A DNA stretch of 64,000 nucleotides from Methylobacterium sp. E-005 (GTDB lineage: Bacteria; Pseudomonadota; Alphaproteobacteria; Rhizobiales; Beijerinckiaceae), in assembly GCF_022829725.1 (NCBI RefSeq), contig NZ_JAKSYG010000099.1:1-64000 (forward strand), read 5' to 3'. The notes below the pieces were generated by a model. That model was not told the origin of the DNA. It made no database searches and worked only from the letters and a program-made list of their open reading frames with translations. Of this stretch, positions 33,212 to 42,548 are shown in pieces. The first letter of the stretch is position 1; every line of letters begins with the position of its first letter. The translations under genes and the position numbers were made by a program.

Positions 33212-36200
33212 TCAGGCTGCCACCTCGTCCGCGCCCCTCTCCTGCATCGCGGCAAGGGGCGCTTCCAGCCGGCAGGTGAGCCCCGTCGGCGCGTAGGTCA
33301 GCCGGACGTCGCCGCCGACCTCGGCGGCGAAGCTGCGCTCGATCAGGCGGGAGCCGAACCCGCGCCGGGTTGGCTGCGCCAGGATCGGCGGGCCGCCCTG
33401 CTCCAACCAAGTGAGGGTGAACCGTGGCGCCCCGTCCTCGTGCACGACGTGCCAGCGCAGGTCGACCGTCCCGGCATCGTTCGAGAGTGCCCCGTACTTT
33501 GCCGCGTTGGTGGCGAGCTCGTGCAGGGCGAGCGCCAGCGCGAGGGCAGGCTTGGCCGCCAGGGGCACATTCGGGCCGCTGTCGCGGATGCGGGACGCCG
33601 TCCCGTCCCGGTGGACCGAGAGCGCGCCGTCAACGACCTCGGCGATGGGGGCCTGCGTCCAGCTCGACTGGGTCAGGATGTCGTGCGCCCGCCCGAGCGA
33701 GATCAAGCGCGCGGAAAAGGCCTCGCTCGCGGCTTCCACATCGGTGACGTTGCGGAACGTCTGGGCCGAGATGGCCTGCACCATCGCCAAGGTGTTCTTC
33801 ACCCGGTGCTGCAGCTCGCCCGTGAGCAGGCGCTGATGCTCCTCAGCCCGCTTGCGCTCGCTGATGTCGAACATGGCACCGATCATCCTGACCGCGCGAC
33901 CTTCCGCATCCCGAATGACGTTGCCCCTGTCCAGGATGTCGGCATAGGTGCCGTCGGCCCGGCGGAAGCGGTACTCGTCGCTCCAGGCCGTCCCGGTCCC
34001 GTCGATGACCGCATGGATCGAGCGGTCGATGCGGGCGCGGTCGTCGGGATGGATGTGGTCGATCCACCAGTCCCCGGTCGGCTCGACCGCGTCCGGGGCA
34101 TGCCCGTGGGCAGTGTGGAGCGCCTCGTTCCACCGAACGTGGTTCGTTGCGAGATCCCAGTCCCAGATGGCGTCATTGGTGGCCCGTGCGGCCAGCCTGT
34201 AGCGTTCCTCGGTCTCGCGCAGGGCCTGCTCGGCGTGTCGGTTCTCGGTGACGTCGCGCGTCGTGCCGATGAACCGGACGGTGCGGCCATCCTCGAAGTA
34301 GGCCTGGCCTTTGGCTGCGACCCAGCGCTCTATGCCGTCCTGTAGGCCGATCACGCGGAACGTGATGTCGTAGGTGCCGGGCCCGGTCGGGTCGATGGCG
34401 GCCCGGACCGCCGCATCCACCCAGCCGCGGTCGTCCGGATTGAGGCCGGCCAGGAAGGTGTCGTAATCCACCGGCGCGTCCGGCGGCAGCCCGAACAGGG
34501 CGCGGGTGCGGGCGTCCCAGACCAGGCTGTCGGCGACGAGGTCGTAGTCGAAGATGCCGGTCCCGGTCGATTCGACGGCCAGGCGCAGTTGCTCGCGCGC
34601 CTGCCGCAGGTCGTCCTCGGCTTGGCGGCGGTCTTGGATGTCGCTGTCGCTGCCAAGCCAACCGACGACGCGCCCGGCTCCGTCGCGCATCGGCTCGGCC
34701 CGGATCAGGAACCAGCGGTATTCCCCGTCGTGCCGGCGCAGGCGGGCCTCGGTGTCGTACAGGGTCGCGCTGGTCCGGGCATGCTCCCAGGCCCGCAGCA
34801 GGCCGGGCAGGTCGTCCGGGTGGATGACGTCGCCCCAACCGAGCGGCAGCGCCTGCTCCGGGGTCTGCCCCGTGTAGGCGTACCAACGGTCGTTGAGGTA
34901 GCTGAGGCTGCCGTCCGGATTTCCTGTCCAGACGATGGCCGGCGCCAGTTCGGTCAGCGTCTGGAACCGCTCCTCGGCGACCTTGCGCTCATGGATGTCG
35001 ATGGAGGTGCCGATCCAGCTCGTCAGCGTCCCGGCCCCGTCCCGGACGGGACGCGCCCGGGACAGAAACCAGCGGTATTGCCCGTCGGCCCGGCGCAGGG
35101 GGAACTCGACCTCGTAGGGCTGCTCGGACCGCGACGCGGCCAACCACGCCGCGCGGGTAGGCTCGCGGTGATCCGGATGGATCACCCCCATCCAGCTCGC
35201 CTCGCCGGTCTCACCCGCCGGCAGGCCGGTGAAGTCGTACCAGTAGGCGTTGCAGTAGGTGACCTCGCCCGCGGCGTTGCCGAACCAGACCACCTGCGGG
35301 CTGACCTCGACCAGGGACCGGTAGCGCAACTCGCTGGCTTCCAGCGCGGCGCCGACCTCGCGCTGGTCGGTGCGGTCGCGCAGGATCTTGAGGAAGCCGA
35401 CCGTCTCGCCGTCCTCTGTCCGGAGCGGCATCATCTCGCCCGAAGCCCAGAACCGGCTGCCGTCCTTGCGCAGATGCCATCGCTCGGCCGGCGCGCTGCC
35501 GTGCTCCACTGCGAGCCGCATCTCCGTCCGGACCCGTCCGTCGGCCCGGTCCTCCGGGGTGAAGAACGCCTCGGCGCTACGGCCCAGCATCTCCGCCTCT
35601 GTCCAGCCCAGGATGCGTTCGGCGCCGGCGTTCCATCGGGTGACGTGACCCCGCGGGTCGGTGGCGACGATGGCGTAGTCCGTGGCGCTGTCGAGGATGC
35701 GCTCGTGGAGGAGGCGCTGGCCCGCATGCTCGCGCAGGGAGCGGCGCAACTCCATCTGCGCCATCGTCTGCCGGGCCAGCCGCATCAGGCCCTTGCGCTG
35801 GCGTTCGGTGAGCGCGTGCGGCCGGGTGTCGAGCACGCAGACCGTGCCGACAGGGCGTCCCTCGGGGGTCTTCAGCAGGGCGCCGGCGTAGAAGCGCAGG
35901 CCATGCCCGCCGTGGACCAGGGGATTGCCCTCGAACCTCGGGTCGAGGGTCGCGTCCGGGATGCAGAGGAAGTCGTCCTGCAACAGGGCCTGCCGGCAGA
36001 ACGAGGTCTCCAGCGGCGTCTCCCGCACGCCGAGCCCGACCTCGGCCTTGAAGAACTGGCGCCCGCCGCCGACAAGGTTGACCACCGCGATGGGCGTCTC
36101 GCACAACTCGGCAGCAGCCTCGGCGATCTCGTCGAAATCCTGCTCCCGCGGGGTGTCGAGCAGGCGATAACGGTCCAGCGCCCGGAGGCGTTCGGTCTCG

Positions 36201-36262
36201 ACGGCGGTCTCGCTGCTACGGTCCATCGGTTGTGCAAGCTTCGGGGAGCAAAGTGGTTTCAC
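33212..36262 (-). CDS. GAF and multi-PAS HWE-type histidine kinase
   Basis: A 1016-aa soluble kinase. The N-terminal GAF domain (DFDEIAEAAAELCETPIAVVNLV ... VGTVCVLD; about 35-175) is followed by about five PAS domains (WNAGAERILGWTEAEM; CNAYWYDFTGLP; LNDRWYAYTGQTPEQA; LFGLPPDAPVDY; WNEALHTAHGHAPDAV). The kinase end is of the HWE/HisKA_2 type: LTGELQHRVKNTLAMVQAIS, ALHELATNAAKYGALS and WLEQGGPP. HWE kinases are typical of alphaproteobacteria and often act in light and general-stress signalling. The start is ATG 36262 or 36226. Confidence 0.92.
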   Translation of the reverse strand: MKPLCSPKLAQPMDRSSETAVETERLRALDRYRLLDTPREQDFDEIAEAAAELCETPIAVVNLVGGGRQFFKAEVGLGVRETPLETSFCRQALLQDDFLCIPDATLDPRFEGNPLVHGGHGLRFYAGALLKTPEGRPVGTVCVLDTRPHALTERQRKGLMRLARQTMAQMELRRSLREHAGQRLLHERILDSATDYAIVATDPRGHVTRWNAGAERILGWTEAEMLGRSAEAFFTPEDRADGRVRTEMRLAVEHGSAPAERWHLRKDGSRFWASGEMMPLRTEDGETVGFLKILRDRTDQREVGAALEASELRYRSLVEVSPQVVWFGNAAGEVTYCNAYWYDFTGLPAGETGEASWMGVIHPDHREPTRAAWLAASRSEQPYEVEFPLRRADGQYRWFLSRARPVRDGAGTLTSWIGTSIDIHERKVAEERFQTLTELAPAIVWTGNPDGSLSYLNDRWYAYTGQTPEQALPLGWGDVIHPDDLPGLLRAWEHARTSATLYDTEARLRRHDGEYRWFLIRAEPMRDGAGRVVGWLGSDSDIQDRRQAEDDLRQAREQLRLAVESTGTGIFDYDLVADSLVWDARTRALFGLPPDAPVDYDTFLAGLNPDDRGWVDAAVRAAIDPTGPGTYDITFRVIGLQDGIERWVAAKGQAYFEDGRTVRFIGTTRDVTENRHAEQALRETEERYRLAARATNDAIWDWDLATNHVRWNEALHTAHGHAPDAVEPTGDWWIDHIHPDDRARIDRSIHAVIDGTGTAWSDEYRFRRADGTYADILDRGNVIRDAEGRAVRMIGAMFDISERKRAEEHQRLLTGELQHRVKNTLAMVQAISAQTFRNVTDVEAASEAFSARLISLGRAHDILTQSSWTQAPIAEVVDGALSVHRDGTASRIRDSGPNVPLAAKPALALALALHELATNAAKYGALSNDAGTVDLRWHVVHEDGAPRFTLTWLEQGGPPILAQPTRRGFGSRLIERSFAAEVGGDVRLTYAPTGLTCRLEAPLAAMQERGADEVAA

Positions 36263-36360
36263 GGGGCGGGAGGTTCTTCCCGCGCATTACCGGCCGGCCG
36301 CCCCGCCGGGCATGGGCCTACCCGCGCCGGTCCGGGTCGCCTGTCGTGCCATGCCGGGTG

Positions 36361-36633
36361 TCAGCCCCCGATGGACCGCCCATCGTGCTCATGCGGATGC
36401 GGCAGGATGGCCGCGGAGCCGCGCAACTCCATCGCCCGGATGCGCCGGCTGCGTGCGAGAACCCACAAGGTCGGAACGTGCACGTCCATGGGCCTGGACG
36501 CCGCCAGGGTCGCCAGCGCATCGGCATGGGCCTCGCGCCCGATGGCCTCGTCCAGGATGCGGCGCCTCATGGCGTATATCCCGTCGCGCATCTCGCTCAG
36601 CCTGTCGTGAAGCCCAGGCTTCGCCGGGGACAT
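36361..36633 (-). CDS. Hypothetical protein
   Basis: A 90-aa frame from ATG 36633 with a helical, charged N-terminal half (LHDRLSEMRDGIYAMRRRILDEAIGREAHADALATLA). No family is recognised. It overlaps GC-driven frames on the other strand and has only a weak ribosome site, so it is tentative. It lies in the gap between two kinase genes. Confidence 0.35.
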   Translation of the reverse strand: MSPAKPGLHDRLSEMRDGIYAMRRRILDEAIGREAHADALATLAASRPMDVHVPTLWVLARSRRIRAMELRGSAAILPHPHEHDGRSIGG

Positions 36634-36927
36634 CCCGCTGAGACCGCCGCCGGTCAATGAGGTGCCGCGTCGGCAGGCCCTGTCGTCGCCGCGCTATCCG
36701 GGGGGAGCGTACGACAGCCCCAGGACCGCAGGCTGGGATCGCGCGGCTCGAACCATCGCACCCAGTCCGGATCGACTCGCCCAGGGGTGGAACTCCCGGT
36801 CGATAAGGTGCATTGGACCCGCCGTGTCAGGCGCACGCGACACCGACGTTGCTGGCGTGCCCAGCTCCGCAGCTTCCCCAGGCTCGCACGTAGGGTGCCG
36901 GCTCAACCCGCGAGAAAGGTCGTACCC

Positions 36928-38046
36928 GTGCCGAACTCCCGGCAGCCGTTGCAGTCGAAGGCCGCCGCCAACACGCCCCTGGAAAGCCTGCGGCGCGGGA
37001 GCGGGCAGCTTTTCGAGACTGAGCGCCGTCTCAATGCGGTCCTGAACAACGCCTCCGTCTCCATATTCCTGATGGATGACCGCCAGCACTGCATCTACAT
37101 GAACCGCGCCGCCGAAACGCTCACCGGCTGGACGCTCGCCGAGGTTCTGGCCCGCGACTGCCCGCTGCACGACATCGTCCACCACACCTACCCGGACGGT
37201 CGACCGTTCCCCCTGGAGGAATGCGCCATCGACCGCGCCTTCCCCGAGAACAACCAGGAGCGCGGCGAGGAGGTGTTCGTCCATCGGGACGGGCATTTCT
37301 TCCCGGTCGGCTTCACCGCCAGCCCGATCCGGGACGATGCCGCGAACATCATCGGGACGATCATCGAGGTGCGGGACATCAGCGAGGAGAAGGCGGCGGC
37401 CGAGCGCCAGCGCCTGCTGATCAACGAACTGAACCACCGGGTGAAGAACACCCTCGCCACCGTGCAGTCCATCGCCGCGCAGACTTTCCGCGGGCAGACG
37501 GAACAGGCGGTGCGCGCCGTGTTCGACGCCCGCATGGCCGCCCTGTCGAACGCCCACAACGTGCTGGTCGAGGACAACTGGGAGAGCGCCAGCCTGTTTC
37601 AGGTGATCGAGCGGGCCTTGGCCCCCCATCTTTTGGCGGAGGTCGACGTTAACCGCTTTCGGCTAGAAGGACCGGACGCGCGGTTGCACCCCAAGGTGGC
37701 GGTAACGTTAGCGATGGCGCTGCACGAGCTGATGACCAACGCCGCCAAGTACGGCGCCTTGTCGGTCCCGGAAGGTCAGGTCGCGGTAACGTGGTCCCTG
37801 CATGACGTGGACGAGGGACGCCAGCAGCTCGACCTGTCGTGGGAAGAGCGAGGCGGACCGGCCGTCGCCCCGCCGACCCGCAAGGGGTTCGGCTCCCGCC
37901 TGATCGAGCGGCAGCTGCCCATGGAATTTGATGGCGCCGCCGTGATCACCTATGCCCCAACCGGGGTCACCTGCCGGCTTGAGATCCCGCTGACCACTCT
38001 CGGGTGGGTCGGCCAGGAAGCCGTCGAGGGGCGGCGCGCGCCATGA
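36928..38046 (+). CDS. PAS-HWE histidine kinase
   Basis: A 372-aa soluble kinase. One PAS domain (residues ~32-155: YMNRAAETLTGW, FVHRDGHFFPVGF, EVRDISEEK) is followed by an HWE/HisKA_2 core: LLINELNHRVKNTLATVQSIAAQTF, ALHELMTNAAKYGAL, WEERGGP and KGFGSRLIERQL. GTG 36928 with GAGAAAGG upstream is preferred over the ATG at 36787, which would add a basic, low-complexity tail. It overlaps the next response-regulator gene by four bases (ATGA), so the two form a tight two-component pair. Confidence 0.9.
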   Translation: MPNSRQPLQSKAAANTPLESLRRGSGQLFETERRLNAVLNNASVSIFLMDDRQHCIYMNRAAETLTGWTLAEVLARDCPLHDIVHHTYPDGRPFPLEECAIDRAFPENNQERGEEVFVHRDGHFFPVGFTASPIRDDAANIIGTIIEVRDISEEKAAAERQRLLINELNHRVKNTLATVQSIAAQTFRGQTEQAVRAVFDARMAALSNAHNVLVEDNWESASLFQVIERALAPHLLAEVDVNRFRLEGPDARLHPKVAVTLAMALHELMTNAAKYGALSVPEGQVAVTWSLHDVDEGRQQLDLSWEERGGPAVAPPTRKGFGSRLIERQLPMEFDGAAVITYAPTGVTCRLEIPLTTLGWVGQEAVEGRRAP

Positions 38047-38501
38047 CGGTGCTGCTCGGACGCCGGGTCCTGCTGGTCGAGGACGAGAGCCTCGTCGCGA
38101 TGCTGGCCGAGGACATGCTGCTCGACCTCGGCTGCGAGGTTGCCATCGCCATGCGGCTCAACAGGGCTATCGACCTGGTCCGGTCCGAGGCCTTCGACCT
38201 CGCCGTGCTCGACGTGAACCTCGGGGACGCACACAGCTACCCGGTCGCCGACCTGCTCTTCGAGCGCGGCACCCCGTTCCTGTTCGCGACAGGCTACGGA
38301 CAGCAGGGACTTGAGGGAACCTACCGAGGCGTGCCGGTCCTGCAGAAGCCCTACCAAGCCGAGCCGCTGGAGCACCTGCTTGCCCGCCTGCTGACCGGTG
38401 GGATGCCCCTGCGTGAGGGTGGCACGGGCCTGCCGCCACCATGCCGGTGCCAGGACACGCAGGCCGGCGGCAACCGGTTTCGCGCCGATCAGGTCCTCTA
38501 G
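38043..38501 (+). CDS. Single-domain response regulator
   Basis: A 152-aa protein made of a receiver domain only: acidic pocket LLVEDESLV, phospho-acceptor Asp in LAVLDVNLGD, and conserved Lys in VLQKPYQAEP. The ~30-residue tail (PPPCRCQDTQAG...) is not recognised. The ATG overlaps the stop of the PAS-HWE kinase (ATGA), marking it as its partner. Receiver-only proteins of this kind commonly accept phosphate from HWE kinases and act by protein contact or as a phosphate sink. Confidence 0.92.
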   Translation: MTVLLGRRVLLVEDESLVAMLAEDMLLDLGCEVAIAMRLNRAIDLVRSEAFDLAVLDVNLGDAHSYPVADLLFERGTPFLFATGYGQQGLEGTYRGVPVLQKPYQAEPLEHLLARLLTGGMPLREGGTGLPPPCRCQDTQAGGNRFRADQVL

Positions 38502-38550
38502 GCACCGCCAGCCGGATCCGCCCGTGAGGACTGCCCGGCCGTGCGCAATC

Positions 38551-38760
38551 CTACCGGAGTGTCGGGAACTCGCCCGGCTGTAGGTGCCGGTCGCCACCGT
38601 CCGGCTCCCCCGGCGAGACGTGGTCGTTCAGGCGATTCAGATGTTCAAAAACATGCTCGAAGGTGGCGGTGACCGCCTTCTCGAAACTGCCGTCGGCCTT
38701 GCCCTGGGCATCCCGCAACGCGCCCGGCAACTCGCGGTGCCCCTCGGTATCCGTGGACAC
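38551..38760 (-). CDS. Small hypothetical protein
   Basis: A 69-aa, acidic, hydrophilic protein starting at GTG 38760 with AAAGGAA just upstream. It contains a helical centre (DGSFEKAVTATFEHVFEHLNRL). The frame continues upstream to 39222 without a natural start, and that part looks like non-coding antisense. No family recognised. It lies between the response regulator and dps. Confidence 0.42.
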   Translation of the reverse strand: MSTDTEGHRELPGALRDAQGKADGSFEKAVTATFEHVFEHLNRLNDHVSPGEPDGGDRHLQPGEFPTLR

Positions 38761-39131
38761 GGCGTTCCTTTCGACGGGCCTGCCCCGGGGCCGATGGGAA
38801 GCCCCGGCCGACGACGGCGGTTCCTGGCATCGCGGTCGCCCGGCCGGCAGCGCCGACGCGGCCGCGACAGAGGCCCTGGACGGCGACAAGCCTTTCGGGA
38901 AGTCCCCCTTTCCCTCCAGTACCATCCCCCTCAAACTCCCTGAAGGGGATGCAGCCGCGAGGTTTCCGTTCCACCTTCCCGGACGGCCACGGAATCCGTC
39001 ACCGCGAGCCCACGATGGGCCGGTGCGACCCTGGAGGGCGGGCGGCCAAGGGACCCCGCAGCTCGGGCTCCGACCGCGGGAACCTCCCCACCGCTCCACT
39101 ATTGCCGCCTCGACATCCACGGAGCAGACGT

Positions 39132-39668
39132 ATGGCAACGAGCAGCACCCAGCGCACTCACCAGACCCGCAACAACACCAATTCCAACGCCAAGAGAGTG
39201 TCCATCGAGGCGCTGAACGCACGGCTGGCCGACGGCATCGACCTCGCCTTGGCGATCAAGCAGGCCCATTGGAACCTCAAGGGGCCGCAATTCATCGGCA
39301 TCCACCTTATGTTGGATGGTTTCCGCGCCGAGATCAGCGACCTGAACGACAAGGTGGCCGAGCGGGCGGTGCAACTCGGCGGCACGGCCCTGGGAACGGC
39401 GCAGGTCGTGGCGGGATCGACCAAGCTGCCCGCCTACCCGACAGGCATCTACGCCATCGCCGACCACGTCGCCGCGCTGATAGACAGCTACGCCGCCTAC
39501 GCCAACGCCGTACGCGAGAACATCGACGAGACGGACGAGGCGGGCGACCCCGGCACGGCGGACCTGTTCACCGAGGTGTCCCGCGCCGTCGACAAGCAGC
39601 TCTGGTTCCTCGAGGCCCACGTCCAGGAGCCGACGGGCCCGATGCGGGACGGCGACGCCCGCAACTAA
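39132..39668 (+). CDS. dps: Dps-family DNA-protecting ferritin-like protein
   Basis: A 178-aa Dps. The ferroxidase-centre residues lie in the first long helix (AIKQAHWNLKGPQF) and the second (LDGFRAEISDLNDKVAERAVQLGG). The C-terminal helix has QLWFLEAHVQE. Forms a dodecamer that oxidises and stores iron with peroxide and compacts DNA. The N-terminal ~20 residues are polar and rich in Thr/Asn/Gln, possibly the DNA-binding tail. The ATG at 39132 follows GGAGCAG. It lies back-to-back with a catalase-family gene across a shared hairpin, an oxidative-stress pairing. Confidence 0.94.
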   Translation: MATSSTQRTHQTRNNTNSNAKRVSIEALNARLADGIDLALAIKQAHWNLKGPQFIGIHLMLDGFRAEISDLNDKVAERAVQLGGTALGTAQVVAGSTKLPAYPTGIYAIADHVAALIDSYAAYANAVRENIDETDEAGDPGTADLFTEVSRAVDKQLWFLEAHVQEPTGPMRDGDARN

Positions 39669-39677
39669 GGAAGGTCT

Positions 39678-39707
39678 GCCCCTCCGTACCCAACCGGACG
39701 GAGGGGC
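39678..39707. terminator. Hairpin terminator between dps and catalase-family gene
   Basis: A 10-base perfect stem (gcccctccgt, 39678-39687, against 39698-39707) with a 10-base loop lies nine bases beyond the dps stop codon in the convergent gap. Suitable as a bidirectional terminator; no T run. Confidence 0.65.
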
Positions 39708-39810
39708 GCCGGAGGTGCCGTCGCCCCCAGATGTCAGGGCGACCAAGGTACCTCGAGCAGCCACGAGGTACATGTCCCCGCACGCATGAGCGTCGGTCCA
39801 TAGTCGCGCC

Positions 39811-40893
39811 TCAGGCTGGGATGCTTTCCGCCGCGAGGGTATCCTCGGCGGCCACGCCGTTCTGCCCGTGCCGGAAGTCGCTCAGCGCCTGGTAGACCTG
39901 AAGGCGCGCCCGCATGACCGACCCGAGGGGTCGGTGCGCCGCGAGGCTGTGCGCCGGACGGAAGGTCATCACCTCGTCGAAGTAGCGCACACGCTTCGGC
40001 GAGCAGGCGTCCTGGCGCGTAAGGCGCATGGTGGCCACCGTGCGATAGGGGCTGACCGAGACCGGCCAATCGACCGAGGCATCCTCGATGGGCTGTTTCT
40101 CGGCATCAGCCCAGAGCTGCGCCTTCAGCTCGAACACCACATCGTTATCGCGGAAGAAGTCGACCGTCGCGTGCCGGAAGCCGTCCTCGTCCTGGTTTGG
40201 ATCGAGCCGCCATTCGGAAAGCGTGCGCTGTGCTGCGGCCGCCGGCACCGCCCCGAGCTTGGCCACGTAGTCGCCAAAGCGCATGGGGGCCTGGCTGAAA
40301 TAGCTGTCGGCCAGTGGATGGCTGAAGGGGTGGCCGAAGAAGTCGGCCATGGCGCTCTCAGTACCGAAGGCGTGCAGCACCTTGTTGAGGTTGCGCGCGG
40401 TCGAGGAGACGGCGCTCTTCACCCCCTCCGGCAGCCCCGTCGACTTGCCGATGACCGTGCCGTCGCGCAGAAATCCCGCCGCCGTGCCGGACGGGAAGGT
40501 CGTGCCGGTGGCGAGCACGAAGTCCTGGGTGTCGACTGCGTGCCCGGGCAGTTTCTCGCCCGGCACGTCGAAGACCTTGATGGACATGCCGCGGTGGGTG
40601 GACACCCGATCCCCCAGAGTTTCGCCCGGACCCTGGGCGAAGCGCACGGCCACCTTGTGCGTGCCGGGCCGGGCGAACAGCCCCTGCGCGAGCTCCGGCG
40701 GCAGGCCCTCGGGAATAATCAGGTCTCCCATCACGCAGGCGGAGCTCTTGGCGTGGCTGGCGCGCACCGCGTGGTGCTCGCGCTTCTCGACCATCTGCGA
40801 CTGCTGGATCATGCCCTGGATGATGCCGTCGATGGTCCCCTGCTCGTCCGGAACGGGCCGCTCGATGTCGGGCGCGTAGCGCAGGTAGATCAT
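39811..40893 (-). CDS. Catalase-family haem protein (SrpA-like)
   Basis: A 360-aa minimal catalase-family protein, shorter than classical catalases (about 480 aa or more). The distal-side His is in RASHAKSSACV, with family blocks VRFAQGPGE, RGMSIKVFDVPGE, DFVLATGTTFP and DEVMTFRPAHSLAAHRPLG. Such proteins are usually organic-peroxide-active or catalase-like and may act in peroxide defence. ATG 40893 has GGAG upstream; the in-frame extension to 40968 is not needed. Convergent with dps. Confidence 0.88.
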   Translation of the reverse strand: MIYLRYAPDIERPVPDEQGTIDGIIQGMIQQSQMVEKREHHAVRASHAKSSACVMGDLIIPEGLPPELAQGLFARPGTHKVAVRFAQGPGETLGDRVSTHRGMSIKVFDVPGEKLPGHAVDTQDFVLATGTTFPSGTAAGFLRDGTVIGKSTGLPEGVKSAVSSTARNLNKVLHAFGTESAMADFFGHPFSHPLADSYFSQAPMRFGDYVAKLGAVPAAAAQRTLSEWRLDPNQDEDGFRHATVDFFRDNDVVFELKAQLWADAEKQPIEDASVDWPVSVSPYRTVATMRLTRQDACSPKRVRYFDEVMTFRPAHSLAAHRPLGSVMRARLQVYQALSDFRHGQNGVAAEDTLAAESIPA

Positions 40894-41148
40894 GCTCGTC
40901 TCCGGGCGGTCCTGTCGGCGTCGTCGAAAGGCATCTCCCCGCAAGCGGCAGGGTTCCTGGTCGCTCAAGGGGACCGCCTCGATGGTTGGACGACATCGGA
41001 CGCAGGCACCTGGGTCGCGGCCATGCGCGATGGGAACGTCCCTGATCCCAGCCCGAGGCTCCTTGTGCCCTCCGGCGGAAGCGGTTCGTCCCCGGACGGC
41101 AAAGCTGGTAGCGGCCGTATGTCGGCTCGGGCCGCCGCGGCAGGGCGT

Positions 41149-42159
41149 CTACCGCCGGCCCAACGGGAGCCGCACATGGATCCGCAGGCCGTCGGCGTCG
41201 AAGTCGATGTCGACTTCGGCCGAAACCTGCGCCGTGAGGATCTTGTTCAGGAGCCGGGTTCCGAACCCCTCCCGCGTCGGCAGCGTCGGCGGCGGACCGT
41301 CATGCTCGTTCCAGGTCCAGGCAAGCCACGGACCGGACGGGTCGTCCTCGATCCGCCACGTCACCACGACCATGCCGCCCGGGTGGCCGAGCGCCCCGTG
41401 ACGCAGAGCGTTGGTGGTCAGCTCGTGCAGGGCCATGCTGACCGGCACCGCGAGGTCCGACGGCAGCTTGAGGCGGGGACCGTCCAGCGTGATCCGGCCG
41501 CCCTCGTCGTAGGCATCGAGCTCGGCCCGCAGCAGCCCCTCGAACGAGGCGACCTGGGCCTCGTCCTCGGTGATCAGTGCGTGGGTCCGGGCCAGAGACA
41601 GGATGCGGCCGCCGAAAGCCTTGGAGAACTCGGCCATCGTGACTGACGAGCGCATCGTCGCGTTCAGGACAGCCTGGACCGTGGCCAGCGTGTTCTTCAC
41701 CCGATGGTGGAGCTCACGCACCATCAGCGCCTGGCGGTCCTCGAACGCGCGCCGGTCGGTGACGTCGCGCTGGGCCGAGACCCAGTTGGTGATGCGGCCG
41801 CCCGCATCCCGGACCGGGGTGATCAACCACTCGACCTGGTAGGTCGTGCCGTCCTTGCGGTAGTTGAGTGCCTCGCCCTGGAAGGCCTCGCCCGCTTTCA
41901 GGGCTGCGCGTGTCCTGTCCAAGGCCGCCCGGTCGGTGGCCGGACCCTGCAGGAAACGCGGGCTGCGCCCGACGACCTCGGCCGCATCGTAGCCTGACAG
42001 CTTGGTGAAGGCCGGATTGGCGTAGACGATGACCGGCCCGGGCTCGTCGAGGTCTGCGGTGGTGATGAGGATGGCCTCGCCGGTCGCCTCGACGGCGGCC
42101 CGTAGCAGCCTGAGGTCGATATCGCCCACCCGGTCATTCCCTGTACGCGACACTCTCAA
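41149..42159 (-). CDS. LOV-like HWE histidine kinase lacking the adduct cysteine
   Basis: A 336-aa soluble kinase. Residues ~18-135 align with LOV domains (ANPAFTKLSGYDAAEVVG, RFLQGPATD, LNYRKDGTTY, VSAQRDVTDRR), but the adduct motif reads GRSPRFLQG, with Ser66 and Pro67 where LOV domains have Asn and Cys. The kinase core is HWE/HisKA_2: MVRELHHRVKNTLATVQAV, ALHELTTNALRHGAL, WTWNEHDGPP and EGFGTRLL. Without cysteine it cannot form the usual flavin adduct and may be a redox or constitutive version. Divergent from the KaiC-like operon. Confidence 0.9.
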   Translation of the reverse strand: MRVSRTGNDRVGDIDLRLLRAAVEATGEAILITTADLDEPGPVIVYANPAFTKLSGYDAAEVVGRSPRFLQGPATDRAALDRTRAALKAGEAFQGEALNYRKDGTTYQVEWLITPVRDAGGRITNWVSAQRDVTDRRAFEDRQALMVRELHHRVKNTLATVQAVLNATMRSSVTMAEFSKAFGGRILSLARTHALITEDEAQVASFEGLLRAELDAYDEGGRITLDGPRLKLPSDLAVPVSMALHELTTNALRHGALGHPGGMVVVTWRIEDDPSGPWLAWTWNEHDGPPPTLPTREGFGTRLLNKILTAQVSAEVDIDFDADGLRIHVRLPLGRR

Positions 42160-42548
42160 CGACTCCCTGGACGCATTTCCGGCTCAGGGCCTCATACAAG
42201 AGGCGCCGGGGACCGGGACGCCCGCATGGGATACAATCCGTCCGGGCGAGCTCGGTTGCCGCCGGCGAACCGCATACCCGATGTGCCGCGGATACCGGGC
42301 GCTTATGCCGGCGCCGGACGCGAAGCTGATCCATGGGATACGGTGCTACGCGAGCGCGTGCAGCCTGGCTTCGGCCTGTCAGTGATTCAGGCGACGCGCT
42401 AGCTATATACCTGCCAGCAAGCCTTGCTGTGCATTTTTGCCGGCCGTGCCTTCCTCACCACGGATAGGGTCGCCCTCTTGTCGCGTTTGTACGGCGTGCG
42501 GGCGCGCGCACGCTCTGCCGCCTGCCCTGTTGAGAGAACTGATTGCCT
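42160..42548. other. Divergent intergenic region, LOV-like kinase / KaiC
   Basis: 389 bases with no gene recognised; presumably holds both promoters. Confidence 0.45.

Noticed and set aside
34589..36610. Very long open frame antisense to the GAF/PAS HWE kinase
   Set aside because: High GC leaves the complementary frame open; the translation is rich in Arg, Val, Gly and Asp with no domain, while the kinase on the other strand has full motifs.
38990..39131. EcfG-type promoter (GGAAC ... GTT) upstream of dps
   Set aside because: A GGAAC-like hexamer occurs near 39080 but no GTT at the required distance.
40894..41000. EcfG-type promoter upstream of the catalase-family gene
   Set aside because: A GGAAC occurs on the minus strand but without a matching -10 GTT at proper spacing.
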